From Lachnospiraceae bacterium UBA7199 (GTDB lineage: Bacteria > Bacillota > Clostridia > Lachnospirales > Lachnospiraceae), in contig DKUR01000085.1 in NCBI GenBank assembly GCA_002490775.1, positions 19,785 to 70,395 on the forward strand: a stretch of 50,611 nt of DNA. Reading direction: 5' to 3'. The notes beneath the pieces are model-generated. The model was not told where the DNA came from. It did not search any database and worked only from the letters and a program-made list of their open reading frames with translations. The position numbers were made by a program, and so were the translations under genes. This document shows positions 32,900-40,224 of the stretch, piece by piece. Position 1 is the stretch's first letter. Each line of letters begins with the position of its first letter.

Positions 32900-33328
32900 T
32901 TACTTACAAAAATCAATATCATAACGTGTCCCATGGGAAAGAAGAAGTCCATCTGTTAATTTAATACAAAGAATGCAGGTATTTACATCATTAAAATCAT
33001 TATGTCCATTATCTATCCATTCCGCAAAAGCTGTTCTCAACTTTTCTGCAATTTCTGCATTTTCCTTTTTGTTAAAATATCCCAGATTAATCCCCTCGCC
33101 ATGGGCAGTAAACCAGTCGCCCGAAATTGCAACAACAGGATTTTTCTCTATTTGTTTCATTTTATTTGAAAGCCCGTAGGTAATCACATAAAATGCCTTA
33201 TCTTCATAAAAGGCATTTACATTGCGCACATAGGGAATACCGTCTTCTGTTGTTGCCAATGCAATGATACTATCTCTCCCAAAACGGTCATTCAAAATCT
33301 TTTCGGCTTCTTCGCTTAACCTTTCCAT
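32900..33328 (-). CDS. Pyridoxamine 5'-phosphate oxidase-like flavin protein
   Basis: The 142-aa protein is a single split-barrel FMN-binding domain of the PPOX family (MERLSEEAEKILNDRFGRDSIIALATTEDGIPYVRNVNAFYEDKAFYVITYGLSNKMKQI, then NPVVAISGDWFTAHGEG). Such small proteins bind flavins and often act as reductases; their substrates vary. AGGAGG lies 7 bases before the ATG. It is 59 bases downstream of the PhzF-like gene. Confidence 0.85.
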   Translation of the reverse strand: MERLSEEAEKILNDRFGRDSIIALATTEDGIPYVRNVNAFYEDKAFYVITYGLSNKMKQIEKNPVVAISGDWFTAHGEGINLGYFNKKENAEIAEKLRTAFAEWIDNGHNDFNDVNTCILCIKLTDGLLLSHGTRYDIDFCK

Positions 33329-33387
33329 TCAAATACCTCCTCATATAAAGTCAACAACAACACTGCCTAAGAATTTCATAATAACCT

Positions 33388-34188
33388 TCATGCGCCGCTT
33401 CGCGGTGCTCCACCACACATGAAAATCTCAGAAATTCCAAATAAAACCGCCTTACCTGAAATTTTAACTCTGTCATTTTTCCATTCCCCGTAAAGCACTC
33501 CTGTTCTTTCAGAAGCCTGGAACGCTTTGATCACGTTTTTACTTAATTTCCCTGCCCAATAAGGAACAATCATGCAATGGGTAGAACCTGTAACAGGATC
33601 TTCCGGTACATCAAGCTCCGGCGCAAAAACGCGGGAAACGCAATCATATTCTTTTCCCTTTGCAGTTACAGCAATGCATAACCCATCCAGTTCTTTCATG
33701 AGTGATTGATTGGGCTGCAAATTTATAACCGCTTCTTCGCCATCAACAACAAGGAGTAAATCTCTGTCAAGGTAAGCGGCAAGCGGACGCACACCAATCG
33801 CTCTGGTCATTTTGTCCGTAACAGGCACTTCTTTAAGGTGATAGGCCGGAAAATCCATTTCAAACAAATCGCCTGTCACATCTACTGTCATTTCTCCTGA
33901 TAAGGTATGAAACTTCATTTTTTTACACTCAGGTTCTACAAAATTTGCAATCACATAAGAAGTTCCAAGGGTTGCGTGCCCGCAGAAATCTATCTCTTCC
34001 TTGGGCGTAAACCAACGTAAATGGAAGCTATCCCCTTCCTTTACCGCAAAGGCTGTCTCAGACAAATTGTTTTCTTTGGCAATATTTTGCATTAATTCCT
34101 CACTGATCCAGTGGTCAAGTATGCACACAGCCGCAGGATTCCCCTTAAAAACCTGATCTGTAAATGCATCTACTATATATTGCTTCAA
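33388..34188 (-). CDS. PhzF-family isomerase/epimerase, TTG start
   Basis: The roughly 266-aa protein belongs to the PhzF family (diaminopimelate epimerase fold), with DAFTDQVFKGNPAAVCIL at the start, catalytic E44 in NNLSETAFA, EIDFCGHATLGTSYV, and DVPEDPVTGSTHCMIVPYW in the second half. I choose the TTG at 34188 because AGGAGG stands 7 bases upstream and the protein then begins (M)KQYIVDAF, as PhzF proteins do. The ATG at 34209 shares one base with the argC stop but has no good site. Its last nine residues (CGGAPRSGA) come from a GC-rich hairpin. It is next to argC on the same strand. Substrate unknown. Confidence 0.87.
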   Translation of the reverse strand: MKQYIVDAFTDQVFKGNPAAVCILDHWISEELMQNIAKENNLSETAFAVKEGDSFHLRWFTPKEEIDFCGHATLGTSYVIANFVEPECKKMKFHTLSGEMTVDVTGDLFEMDFPAYHLKEVPVTDKMTRAIGVRPLAAYLDRDLLLVVDGEEAVINLQPNQSLMKELDGLCIAVTAKGKEYDCVSRVFAPELDVPEDPVTGSTHCMIVPYWAGKLSKNVIKAFQASERTGVLYGEWKNDRVKISGKAVLFGISEIFMCGGAPRSGA

Positions 34189-34208
34189 CTGTATTCCTCC
34201 TGCGTTCA

Positions 34209-35162
34209 TTAAAGATTCAGTCCCTTATTCTCTTCGCACCCCAGCATAATATTAAGACACTGAATAGCTGCGCCGGAAGCGCCCTTTCCCAGGTTATCAA
34301 ACCTTGTGCTCACCAGCAGTCTGTCTTCATTTCCAGTCACATATATTTCTATGCCATCCCAGCCTGCACAGGCATTCCCTGCAAGAAATCCATTATAATC
34401 CGCTTCCTTGCCAAAAGGCATCACCTTTATAAACTTCTTGCCGGAATAATATTCACCTAAAAATTCATGAACTTTTTCGGGCGTTTGTGTACCTGAAAGC
34501 AAATCTGTATAAAAAGGCGTTGTAAGAAGCATTCCGCTATAATAATCACATATGATGGGGGAAAACAACGGTGCTTTATCAAGTCCTGTTATCTTCTGCA
34601 TTTCTTTCAAATGCTTATGATTTTGAGTGAGCGCATACTCTCTTGGCGCATCAAGCTCTTTGTCTCTTTCCTCTGCTTCATAAACTGCAATTGTTTTCTT
34701 GCCGGCTCCGCTGTAGCCTGATAATGCAAATGCTGACACCGGATAGTCTTTCGGAAGCACTCCGCCTGCTATCAGAGGATAAACAATTGTAATAAATCCG
34801 GTGGCATAGCATCCCGGAACTGCAATCCGCTTTCCTTCCTGTATTTTCTGCCGATGTCCCTTTGACAGTTCCGGAAAACCATAGGCCCAGCCTTCTAAAG
34901 TCCTGTGCGCAGTTGACGTATCTATGATCCTCACATTTTCATTTTCTACAAGACTTACGGATTCCCTGGCTGCATCATCTGGAAGGCAAAGAAAGGTAAT
35001 GTCTGATTCGTTGATCAGCCTTTTTCTCTCCTTAACATCCTTCCTGAGTTCAGAGGCAATGGGAAGCAGTTCAACATCATCCCTGCCCTCAAATCTTTCA
35101 TATATTCTAAGCCCTGTAGTACCTTCGCTTCCATCAATAAATATTTTCGTTTTGTTGCTCAT
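34209..35162 (-). CDS. argC: N-acetyl-gamma-glutamyl-phosphate reductase (shorter type)
   Basis: The 317-aa enzyme reduces acetylglutamyl phosphate to the semialdehyde. It has the compact ArgC build: IFIDGSEGTTGLRIYERF at the nucleotide-binding start, VPGCYATGFITIVYPLI with the catalytic Cys, SGYSGAGKKT, and the end VSTRFDNLGKGASGAAIQCLNIMLG. I start it at MSNKTKIF; AAAGGAG lies about 13 bases upstream, and an ATG four codons earlier sits too close to it. It is isolated from argJ-argB-argD by about 7 kb of unrelated genes and precedes the PhzF-like gene directly. Confidence 0.95.
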   Translation of the reverse strand: MSNKTKIFIDGSEGTTGLRIYERFEGRDDVELLPIASELRKDVKERKRLINESDITFLCLPDDAARESVSLVENENVRIIDTSTAHRTLEGWAYGFPELSKGHRQKIQEGKRIAVPGCYATGFITIVYPLIAGGVLPKDYPVSAFALSGYSGAGKKTIAVYEAEERDKELDAPREYALTQNHKHLKEMQKITGLDKAPLFSPIICDYYSGMLLTTPFYTDLLSGTQTPEKVHEFLGEYYSGKKFIKVMPFGKEADYNGFLAGNACAGWDGIEIYVTGNEDRLLVSTRFDNLGKGASGAAIQCLNIMLGCEENKGLNL

Positions 35163-35231
35163 ATTTATAACCATGCTCCTTTCAAAGTTCTCCTCTTCTA
35201 TATTGCTCAAATGAGAGCTGCCCAGCAGCCA

Positions 35232-35918
35232 TCACAGTTCAACTAATTTATCCTCTTTGAAATAATATATATTTTCGTGTTTGTATCCATACTTGGAACC
35301 AGCCATACTTATATGTGGCTCAAAGGTAAAAAAGGGCACATCTCCTAAACAAATCTTATTTCCCTTTTCAATGTATATTCTATCTTCTTTTTTCTTTACA
35401 ATTGAATGTCCTAAATTTCCCAAAAAGTCGAGATTCCTATACCCCTTATCTTCAATAACCTGATTCATGTAATAATAAAGCTCTTCAAAGGTTGTTTGAG
35501 GTGTTACGAAGCGGCACATTTCCTCATGAAGGCTCTTTTCCGTTAGTAATCCACTTTTCCATTCCTTGTTGGTTATTTTTGCGTCTTCAATTACCTGCCC
35601 ATTTTCAACTACAAGCGTTCTTGCATAATCTCCCCAAATATCCATATTTTGCGGACTTAAATCAATTGTAATAATATCATTGACTTCGATACGCCTGTCA
35701 CTTGTTTTATATTGTGAACCGGAAACCGAAATTTGGGTTTCTTCTCCTGCAAATACAAAGGCGCCTATATTCCAATACCAAAAAGAATCTGCTCCAAGTT
35801 CCAGCATTTTGCGCTCACACATTTCTCTTATTTCAAAAAGAGTCATCCCCGAATGAACTTTCTTTTTTGCATATTTCATGGTATCTTTTGCTATTTTCTG
35901 CACTTCATTGTATAGCAT
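35232..35918 (-). CDS. M24-family metallopeptidase (Xaa-Pro peptidase-like)
   Basis: The 228-aa protein has the pita-bread fold of methionine aminopeptidase and prolidase. The five metal ligands appear in order: Asp in IITIDLSPQ, Asp in IWGDYARTL, His in GNLGHSIV, Glu in FFTFEPHIS, and Glu in KHENIYYF. It is short, lacking the N-terminal creatinase-type domain. Length and ligand set suggest an active small aminopeptidase or related hydrolase. It stands upstream of argC by about 70 bases. Substrate unknown. Confidence 0.85.
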   Translation of the reverse strand: MLYNEVQKIAKDTMKYAKKKVHSGMTLFEIREMCERKMLELGADSFWYWNIGAFVFAGEETQISVSGSQYKTSDRRIEVNDIITIDLSPQNMDIWGDYARTLVVENGQVIEDAKITNKEWKSGLLTEKSLHEEMCRFVTPQTTFEELYYYMNQVIEDKGYRNLDFLGNLGHSIVKKKEDRIYIEKGNKICLGDVPFFTFEPHISMAGSKYGYKHENIYYFKEDKLVEL

Positions 35919-35948
35919 AAATGACCTCCACAGTCTCCTAAATCATGC

Positions 35949-36281
35949 TTAATCCTTAATATATTTTTTGTCCGCCAAAGGAACACCCTCTTCATCTGAA
36001 ATATATCGCTCCACTTTCATATGAAGATCATATTTTTCTCTAAGCTTTATAATTTGTGCCATCATGGGTGATTCATGATGCATATCAATTGACTTTTGAT
36101 CTTTCCAGCTATCAATTAAAAGAACTGTTTCGGGATCTTTCATTGAAAAGAAATATTCATATCTCTCATTTCCTTCCTCATCTCGAATATCATTCACAAT
36201 TCCGCTTGAAACCATTTCTTCCGCGAACTTTCTGGCATTTCCATTCTCGCCGGTATAATAAATATTAACTATAATAGCCAT
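35949..36281 (-). CDS. Antibiotic biosynthesis monooxygenase-type (quinol monooxygenase) protein
   Basis: The 110-aa protein starts MAIIVNIYYTGENGNARKFAEEM and has YEYFFSMKDPETVLLIDSWKDQKSIDMHHESPMMAQI, the ABM-domain pattern of small dimeric YgiN-like proteins. These act on quinols or are of unknown function. GAGG lies about 9 bases before the chosen ATG. A stem formed by an inverted repeat (36309-36358) lies just upstream. It probably shares a transcript with the flavodoxin-like gene before it. Confidence 0.85.
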   Translation of the reverse strand: MAIIVNIYYTGENGNARKFAEEMVSSGIVNDIRDEEGNERYEYFFSMKDPETVLLIDSWKDQKSIDMHHESPMMAQIIKLREKYDLHMKVERYISDEEGVPLADKKYIKD

Positions 36282-36308
36282 TTTATTTATCCTCTTCCTT
36301 CTATGACG

Positions 36309-36358
36309 AGCAAAGATGTTAATAAGCTTCACTTAACTAACTCATGTTAATCTTTGCT
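36309..36358. repeat. Inverted repeat between the flavodoxin-like and ABM genes
   Basis: AGCAAAGATGTTAA on the left pairs with TTAATCTTTGCT on the right with a single bulged base, enclosing about 24 bases. It lies in the leader of the ABM gene. There is no T run, so it may be an mRNA stem or a protein site rather than a classic terminator. Confidence 0.45.
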
Positions 36359-36376
36359 TCATCAATCAATATTCCA

Positions 36377-37069
36377 TCACTCTTTCCAAGGGCGTTTTTT
36401 CCCTGTCCACCCCTTCGCTTTCCAGTAATTTGCATCTGCTTCATTAAATCCGTTTTTCTGCATCAAACGTATCACACCAAAAAAGGCTATTGTTTTTATA
36501 GATGGCTTCACTCTGCCCTGATTTTTCTTTATTTTTTTAGCTAAAGCAGTGTTCTTTTTCTCAATCCGGCGTTTTACTTTGGCGCTGACTCTATTCCAAG
36601 ATGTTTCATAAACAGCAGTTCCATATTTGTAGGTTTTTGCAATTCCCCAAAAGAAAGTGCTGTCTGCCATATCTTTATTTGTGCTTTTCATCCCTGCTCC
36701 TGCGGCAGTGGAAATACATACCGCCTGCTTATGGAACATTTTTTCCTCCGGGCGGTGCACCATCCATCTATAACCATAATGATCCAAAAACGCCTTCATT
36801 GCACCTGTTGCATGATATACATACACAGGGCTTGCCAAAATAATCACATCCGCCTGGTCCATAGCCTGCGTAATCGGCTTAAGCTTTTCGTAATGAGGAC
36901 ATAGCTTTTCATCTTTTCCAAAGCAGCTAGTACATCCTACGCAAAAGGAGTCAAAATCCCTTGGCAGAAAAAATTCGGTGATTTTCCCTTCCAATTTCTC
37001 AGCAAGCTCTCTTGCAATATGATAAGTTGAACCTTTATGGCTCTGTCCGTGAATGATTACTATCCTCAT
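36377..37069 (-). CDS. Flavodoxin/NADPH-dependent FMN reductase family protein
   Basis: The 230-aa protein has the flavodoxin-like fold: MRIVIIHGQSHKGSTYHIARELAEKL binds the flavin phosphate, and ADVIILASPVYVYHATGAMKAFLDHYGYRW is the usual second flavin loop. FCVGCTSCFGKDEKLC carries a cysteine set seen in NAD(P)H oxidoreductases of clostridia. The last 60 residues are basic and may form an extra helical region. GGGAGG lies before the ATG, and a good promoter is found 40-68 bases upstream. Electron-acceptor substrate unknown. Confidence 0.87.
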   Translation of the reverse strand: MRIVIIHGQSHKGSTYHIARELAEKLEGKITEFFLPRDFDSFCVGCTSCFGKDEKLCPHYEKLKPITQAMDQADVIILASPVYVYHATGAMKAFLDHYGYRWMVHRPEEKMFHKQAVCISTAAGAGMKSTNKDMADSTFFWGIAKTYKYGTAVYETSWNRVSAKVKRRIEKKNTALAKKIKKNQGRVKPSIKTIAFFGVIRLMQKNGFNEADANYWKAKGWTGKKRPWKE

Positions 37070-37108
37070 TGAAAGTTCCTCCCGTTGACTGATTGGACAT
37101 ATAGGATA

Positions 37109-37137
37109 ACTATACGCTTTCTAATTTAAAATCTCAA
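37109..37137 (-). promoter_or_regulatory. Promoter of the flavodoxin-like gene
   Basis: On the minus strand TTGAGA (37132-37137), a 17-base spacer and TATAGT (37109-37114) give a good match. The leader would be about 35 bases. Confidence 0.55.
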
Positions 37138-37323
37138 CTATTTTTACACAAGTTAATTCTAGTAAACGACATAACAAATTTCTGCTTTCGCCGCTTATGG
37201 CGCACCCGGGATCTACAACAGCGCCACATTGCATGATTATACATTATCTCTGCATAATATTCAACTATTTTTTATTTTTATGCATAAAAGAGAAATTTTA
37301 TTTAAATTTTATACATTATAGTA
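37138..37323. other. Intergenic region between divergent flavodoxin-like and argG genes
   Basis: The stretch between the two promoters holds no gene. It contains TGGCGC and GCGCCA as a spaced inverted repeat (37198-37236), an imperfect palindrome TGCATAATATTCA (37251-37263) that resembles an ArgR half-box pair with one mismatch, and TTATGCATAA (37278-37287). The last third is very AT-rich. These are candidate regulator sites for argG, not proven ones. Confidence 0.3.
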
Positions 37324-37352
37324 TTGCATTTTGGACCAATCTGTTGTATATT
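37324..37352 (+). promoter_or_regulatory. Promoter of argG
   Basis: TTGCAT (37324-37329), a 17-base spacer and TATATT (37347-37352) precede argG by 54 bases. GGAGG stands 9 bases before the ATG. Confidence 0.55.
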
Positions 37353-37406
37353 GTCAAAAGAAAGTAATCTAACATTTCGTACTAAATTATATGGAGGCAG
37401 TATATT

Positions 37407-38621
37407 ATGAAGGAAAAAGTTATTTTAGCGTATTCAGGAGGTCTTGACACCACAGCCATTATTCCCTGGCTAAAGGAAAATTTTGATTACGAAGTCATCT
37501 GTGTCTGCATTGACTGCGGACAGGGGGAAGAACTGGATGGTCTTGAGGAAAGAGCTAAATTCTGCGGCGCTGAAAAATTATACATATTGGATGTTACGGA
37601 TGAGTTCTGTGATGAGTACATCGTTCCCTGCGTACAGGCCCATGCCGTATATGAAAACAAATATCTTCTCGGTACTTCTATGGCAAGACCGCTTATCGCA
37701 AAGAAACTGGTTGAAATTGCACGAAAGGAAAATGCAAGTGCAATCTGTCATGGTGCTACAGGAAAAGGAAATGACCAAATCCGGTTTGAGTTAGGGATCA
37801 AGGCGCTTGCTCCTGACTTAAAGATTATTGCTGCATGGAGAAATGACAAATGGACTTTAGATTCCCGGGAATCTGAGATTGCCTACTGCAAAGCTCATGG
37901 CATTGACCTTCCTTTCTCCGCTGACTCAAGCTACAGCCGGGATCGTAATTTATGGCATATCAGCCACGAAGGGCTTGAACTGGAAGATCCTGCAAATGAG
38001 CCCAACTATGAGCACCTCTTGGTGCTTGGAACCACTCCTGAGAAGGCCCCTGATGAAGGTGAATACGTTACTATGACCTTTGAAAAAGGTATCCCTGTTT
38101 CTGTAAACGGTCAGAAAATGAAGGTTTCTGATATTATTCGGGAATTAAATAAATTAGGCGGCAAACATGGTATTGGTATCGTTGATATTGTGGAAAACCG
38201 TGTAGTAGGCATGAAGTCCAGGGGTGTTTATGAAACCCCCGGCGGAACCATTCTTTATGAAGCACACCAACAGTTAGAGGAATTGATTCTTGACAGGGAC
38301 ACCTACGCAGCTAAGATGGATATGGGGAATAAGCTGGCGCAGATCGTATACGAAGGGAAATGGTTCTCTCCTTTACGGGAAGCAGTTCAGGCATTCATTG
38401 AATCTACCCAGCAATATGTAACAGGCGAAGTAAAGTTCAAGCTTTATAAAGGCAATATTATCAAGGCTGGTACCACTTCTCCTTACTCCTTATATAATGA
38501 AAGCATTGCTTCCTTTACTACCGGTGATTTGTATGATCATCATGATGCAGAAGGCTTTATCAACTTATTCGGACTTTCTACTAAAGTTCGGGCTATGAAA
38601 ATGAGGGAGCATGGAGGCTGA
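37407..38621 (+). CDS. argG: Argininosuccinate synthase
   Basis: The 404-aa enzyme joins citrulline and aspartate using ATP. It begins MKEKVILAYSGGLDTTAIIPWLKENF with the PP-loop SGGLDT, has the GATGKGNDQIRFE substrate loop, SRDRNLWHISHEGLELEDP, and ESRGVYETPGG-like VGMKSRGVYETPGGTILYEA near the tetramer region. The plus-strand unit argG-DUF1294 is divergent from the minus-strand accessory genes. argH, often next to argG, is absent from this window. Confidence 0.97.
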   Translation: MKEKVILAYSGGLDTTAIIPWLKENFDYEVICVCIDCGQGEELDGLEERAKFCGAEKLYILDVTDEFCDEYIVPCVQAHAVYENKYLLGTSMARPLIAKKLVEIARKENASAICHGATGKGNDQIRFELGIKALAPDLKIIAAWRNDKWTLDSRESEIAYCKAHGIDLPFSADSSYSRDRNLWHISHEGLELEDPANEPNYEHLLVLGTTPEKAPDEGEYVTMTFEKGIPVSVNGQKMKVSDIIRELNKLGGKHGIGIVDIVENRVVGMKSRGVYETPGGTILYEAHQQLEELILDRDTYAAKMDMGNKLAQIVYEGKWFSPLREAVQAFIESTQQYVTGEVKFKLYKGNIIKAGTTSPYSLYNESIASFTTGDLYDHHDAEGFINLFGLSTKVRAMKMREHGG

Positions 38622-38629
38622 TTGCGCTT

Positions 38630-38923
38630 ATGGATGTGATCACGTTATTATTATCTTATTTCATAGCAGTCAACTTAATCGGATTTGTCCTGATGGGCGT
38701 AGATAAATATAAAGCAAAAAAAAGGGGCTTCCGTATTCCGGAAGCAACCCTTTTTACAGTTGCTGTTATTGGCGGAAGCATAGGTTCCATTGCAGGAATG
38801 TATGCTTTTCGTCATAAAACAAGACACCGCTCATTTGTGTACGGAATGCCTTTTATTTTATTTGTTCAAATCATCCTTATTATCGCTATCTTAAATGCAC
38901 CTATTGAAATTTCCATCTTATAA
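38630..38923 (+). CDS. DUF1294 membrane protein
   Basis: The 97-aa protein has three or so membrane helices and the family pattern NLIGFVLMGVDKYKAKKRGFRIPEATLFTVAVIGGSIGSIAGMYAFRHKTRH followed by FVYGMPFILFVQIILI. It starts 9 bases after argG, so it is probably made from the same mRNA. The role of DUF1294 proteins is unknown. Confidence 0.9.
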   Translation: MDVITLLLSYFIAVNLIGFVLMGVDKYKAKKRGFRIPEATLFTVAVIGGSIGSIAGMYAFRHKTRHRSFVYGMPFILFVQIILIIAILNAPIEISIL

Positions 38924-38936
38924 CAGGAGGATATTT

Positions 38937-38987
38937 ATGCATATTGCAATTTGTGATGATAATGTAGCCGGTGGGGCAATTTTGTAA
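38937..38987 (+). pseudogene. 5' stub of an AgrA/LytTR-type response regulator
   Basis: After a strong ribosome binding site (AGGAGG, spacing 7) the frame reads MHIAICDDNVAGGAIL and stops. The first eleven residues are a classic start of AgrA-like receiver domains (IAICDDN). The rest of the gene is gone, apparently deleted right after this point. A functional 16-residue peptide is unlikely. Confidence 0.6.
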
Positions 38988-38998
38988 GAACAACAATT

Positions 38999-39278
38999 TT
39001 ATAGAGTCCATGTTGAGGTGTTTTTATCATATGCTGCACCTGTTACTTTTTTAATTTTTGCGTAATCTCTAAATACAGTTGCTCTCGAAATATCCAATTC
39101 TGCCATGACCTGTTCCACTGACAGATGAATATTTTCACAAATCATATCATAAATTTTCTGTTCTCTTTTAGACAATGTCTTACTTTCCTTTGCTGAATCT
39201 GCTGCTATTTTATTCAAAGGAATAGAAATTTTAAAAACATCATCTTCAAACAGTTCCGGCTTTCCGCCTTCAGAATAT
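38999..39278 (-). pseudogene. 3' remnant of a regulator with C-terminal winged helix
   Basis: About 90 codons look like the tail of an AlbA_2/Schlafen-type ATP-binding transcriptional regulator: GGKPELFEDDVFKISIPL, which is a usual segment near the end of such proteins, followed by a helix-turn-helix (KTLSKREQKIYDMICENIHLSVEQVMAELDISRATVFRDYAKIKK). The N-terminal AlbA_2 part is missing; the frame continues upstream only into the degV gene. I infer a 5' deletion. The small DNA-binding domain could still be made, but no ribosome binding site is evident. Confidence 0.5.
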
Positions 39279-40115
39279 CTACAATGTAACAATAACTCCG
39301 CCATCATTGGCATACATACTGCTGACGCCTCTGGTATCCATCACCAGAACGTCCTTCACGTGAATTTTGGAAAGGATCATTTCCTTTACCCGTTCTGCCC
39401 TGTCGGGACAGTTACAATGGGTGATCATCAGTCTTTTTCCTTCGGGATGCACAGCCTCCTTTGCAACTGTTTCTGCCATCCTGGCAAGGGATTTTTTAAT
39501 TCCAATTGCCTGGCCTAATTGGATAATCTCACCAGCATCCGCCCCCATAACAGGTTTAATGCTTAAGGTAGAGGCTACCAGTGCTTTTACACCGGTCAAA
39601 CGCCCATTTTTCCGCAGCGTTTCCAGATTATCCAGCACAAAATAGGTATTCATATGATCTCTGTATTCAATCAGTTTTCTACAGATTTCTTCGAAAGGCA
39701 GGCCTTCCTCAGACCACTCAACTGCCTTAAAAGCAAGTTGTGTCTCTCCGCAGCTTGCAGAATGGGAATCACATACAAAAATATTCTTTTTTCCATATTC
39801 CTCTTCATACATTTTTTTCCCAAGTTCTGCACTGTTATAACTGCCGCTTAACTTGGAAGATAAAGTAAATACAAATACATTCTCCGCCTCTGTCCGGTAT
39901 GCCTCCTTAAACTTTTCTGGTGAAGGACAATAGGATTTAGGACACTTGGGTGATGCCGCCACCTTCGCAAGGAATTCTTTCTGATTAAAGGTTTCATCAT
40001 CTATAATCACCTCTCCATCCACCTCTAATCCCAATGCTACTATTTCATACTGGGGATTATTTGCAAGGGTGAGTGGGAATTCACAACAACTATCTGCCAC
40101 AATCTTAAAACTCAT
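39279..40115 (-). CDS. DegV family fatty-acid-binding protein
   Basis: The 278-aa protein has the two-domain DegV fold that binds a fatty acid; relatives (FakB) present it to a fatty-acid kinase. It starts MSFKIVADSCCEFPLTLA, and shows FTLSSKLSGSYNSAELG and DNLETLRKNGRLTGVKALVASTLSIKPVMGADAGEI. GGAGG lies 5 bases before this ATG, and the promoter at 40180-40208 lies 65 bases upstream. No FakA kinase gene is nearby. Confidence 0.93.
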   Translation of the reverse strand: MSFKIVADSCCEFPLTLANNPQYEIVALGLEVDGEVIIDDETFNQKEFLAKVAASPKCPKSYCPSPEKFKEAYRTEAENVFVFTLSSKLSGSYNSAELGKKMYEEEYGKKNIFVCDSHSASCGETQLAFKAVEWSEEGLPFEEICRKLIEYRDHMNTYFVLDNLETLRKNGRLTGVKALVASTLSIKPVMGADAGEIIQLGQAIGIKKSLARMAETVAKEAVHPEGKRLMITHCNCPDRAERVKEMILSKIHVKDVLVMDTRGVSSMYANDGGVIVTL

Positions 40116-40179
40116 AAAAACCTCCAAACCATATCACCTGTTTATTTTCTACTATTCAACATAGTTTTCATTACTACAT

Positions 40180-40208
40180 ATAATAGCATATTATACTTTT
40201 CTTGTAAA
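40180..40208 (-). promoter_or_regulatory. Promoter of degV
   Basis: On the minus strand TTTACA (40203-40208), a 17-base spacer and TATTAT (40180-40185) match the consensus at 5 of 6 positions each. Confidence 0.55.
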
Positions 40209-40224
40209 TTGCGAAAATATCCTT

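Noticed and set aside
33400..33418. T-box-like string (GGTGGAGCACCGCG on the minus strand)
   Set aside because: It lies inside the PhzF coding end, deviates from the T-box core, and has no specifier stem, terminator or downstream tRNA-related gene.
27074..37069. Integron-like cassette array
   Set aside because: Gene types resemble cassette cargo, but no integrase and no attC-like paired core sites were seen, and genes carry individual leaders.
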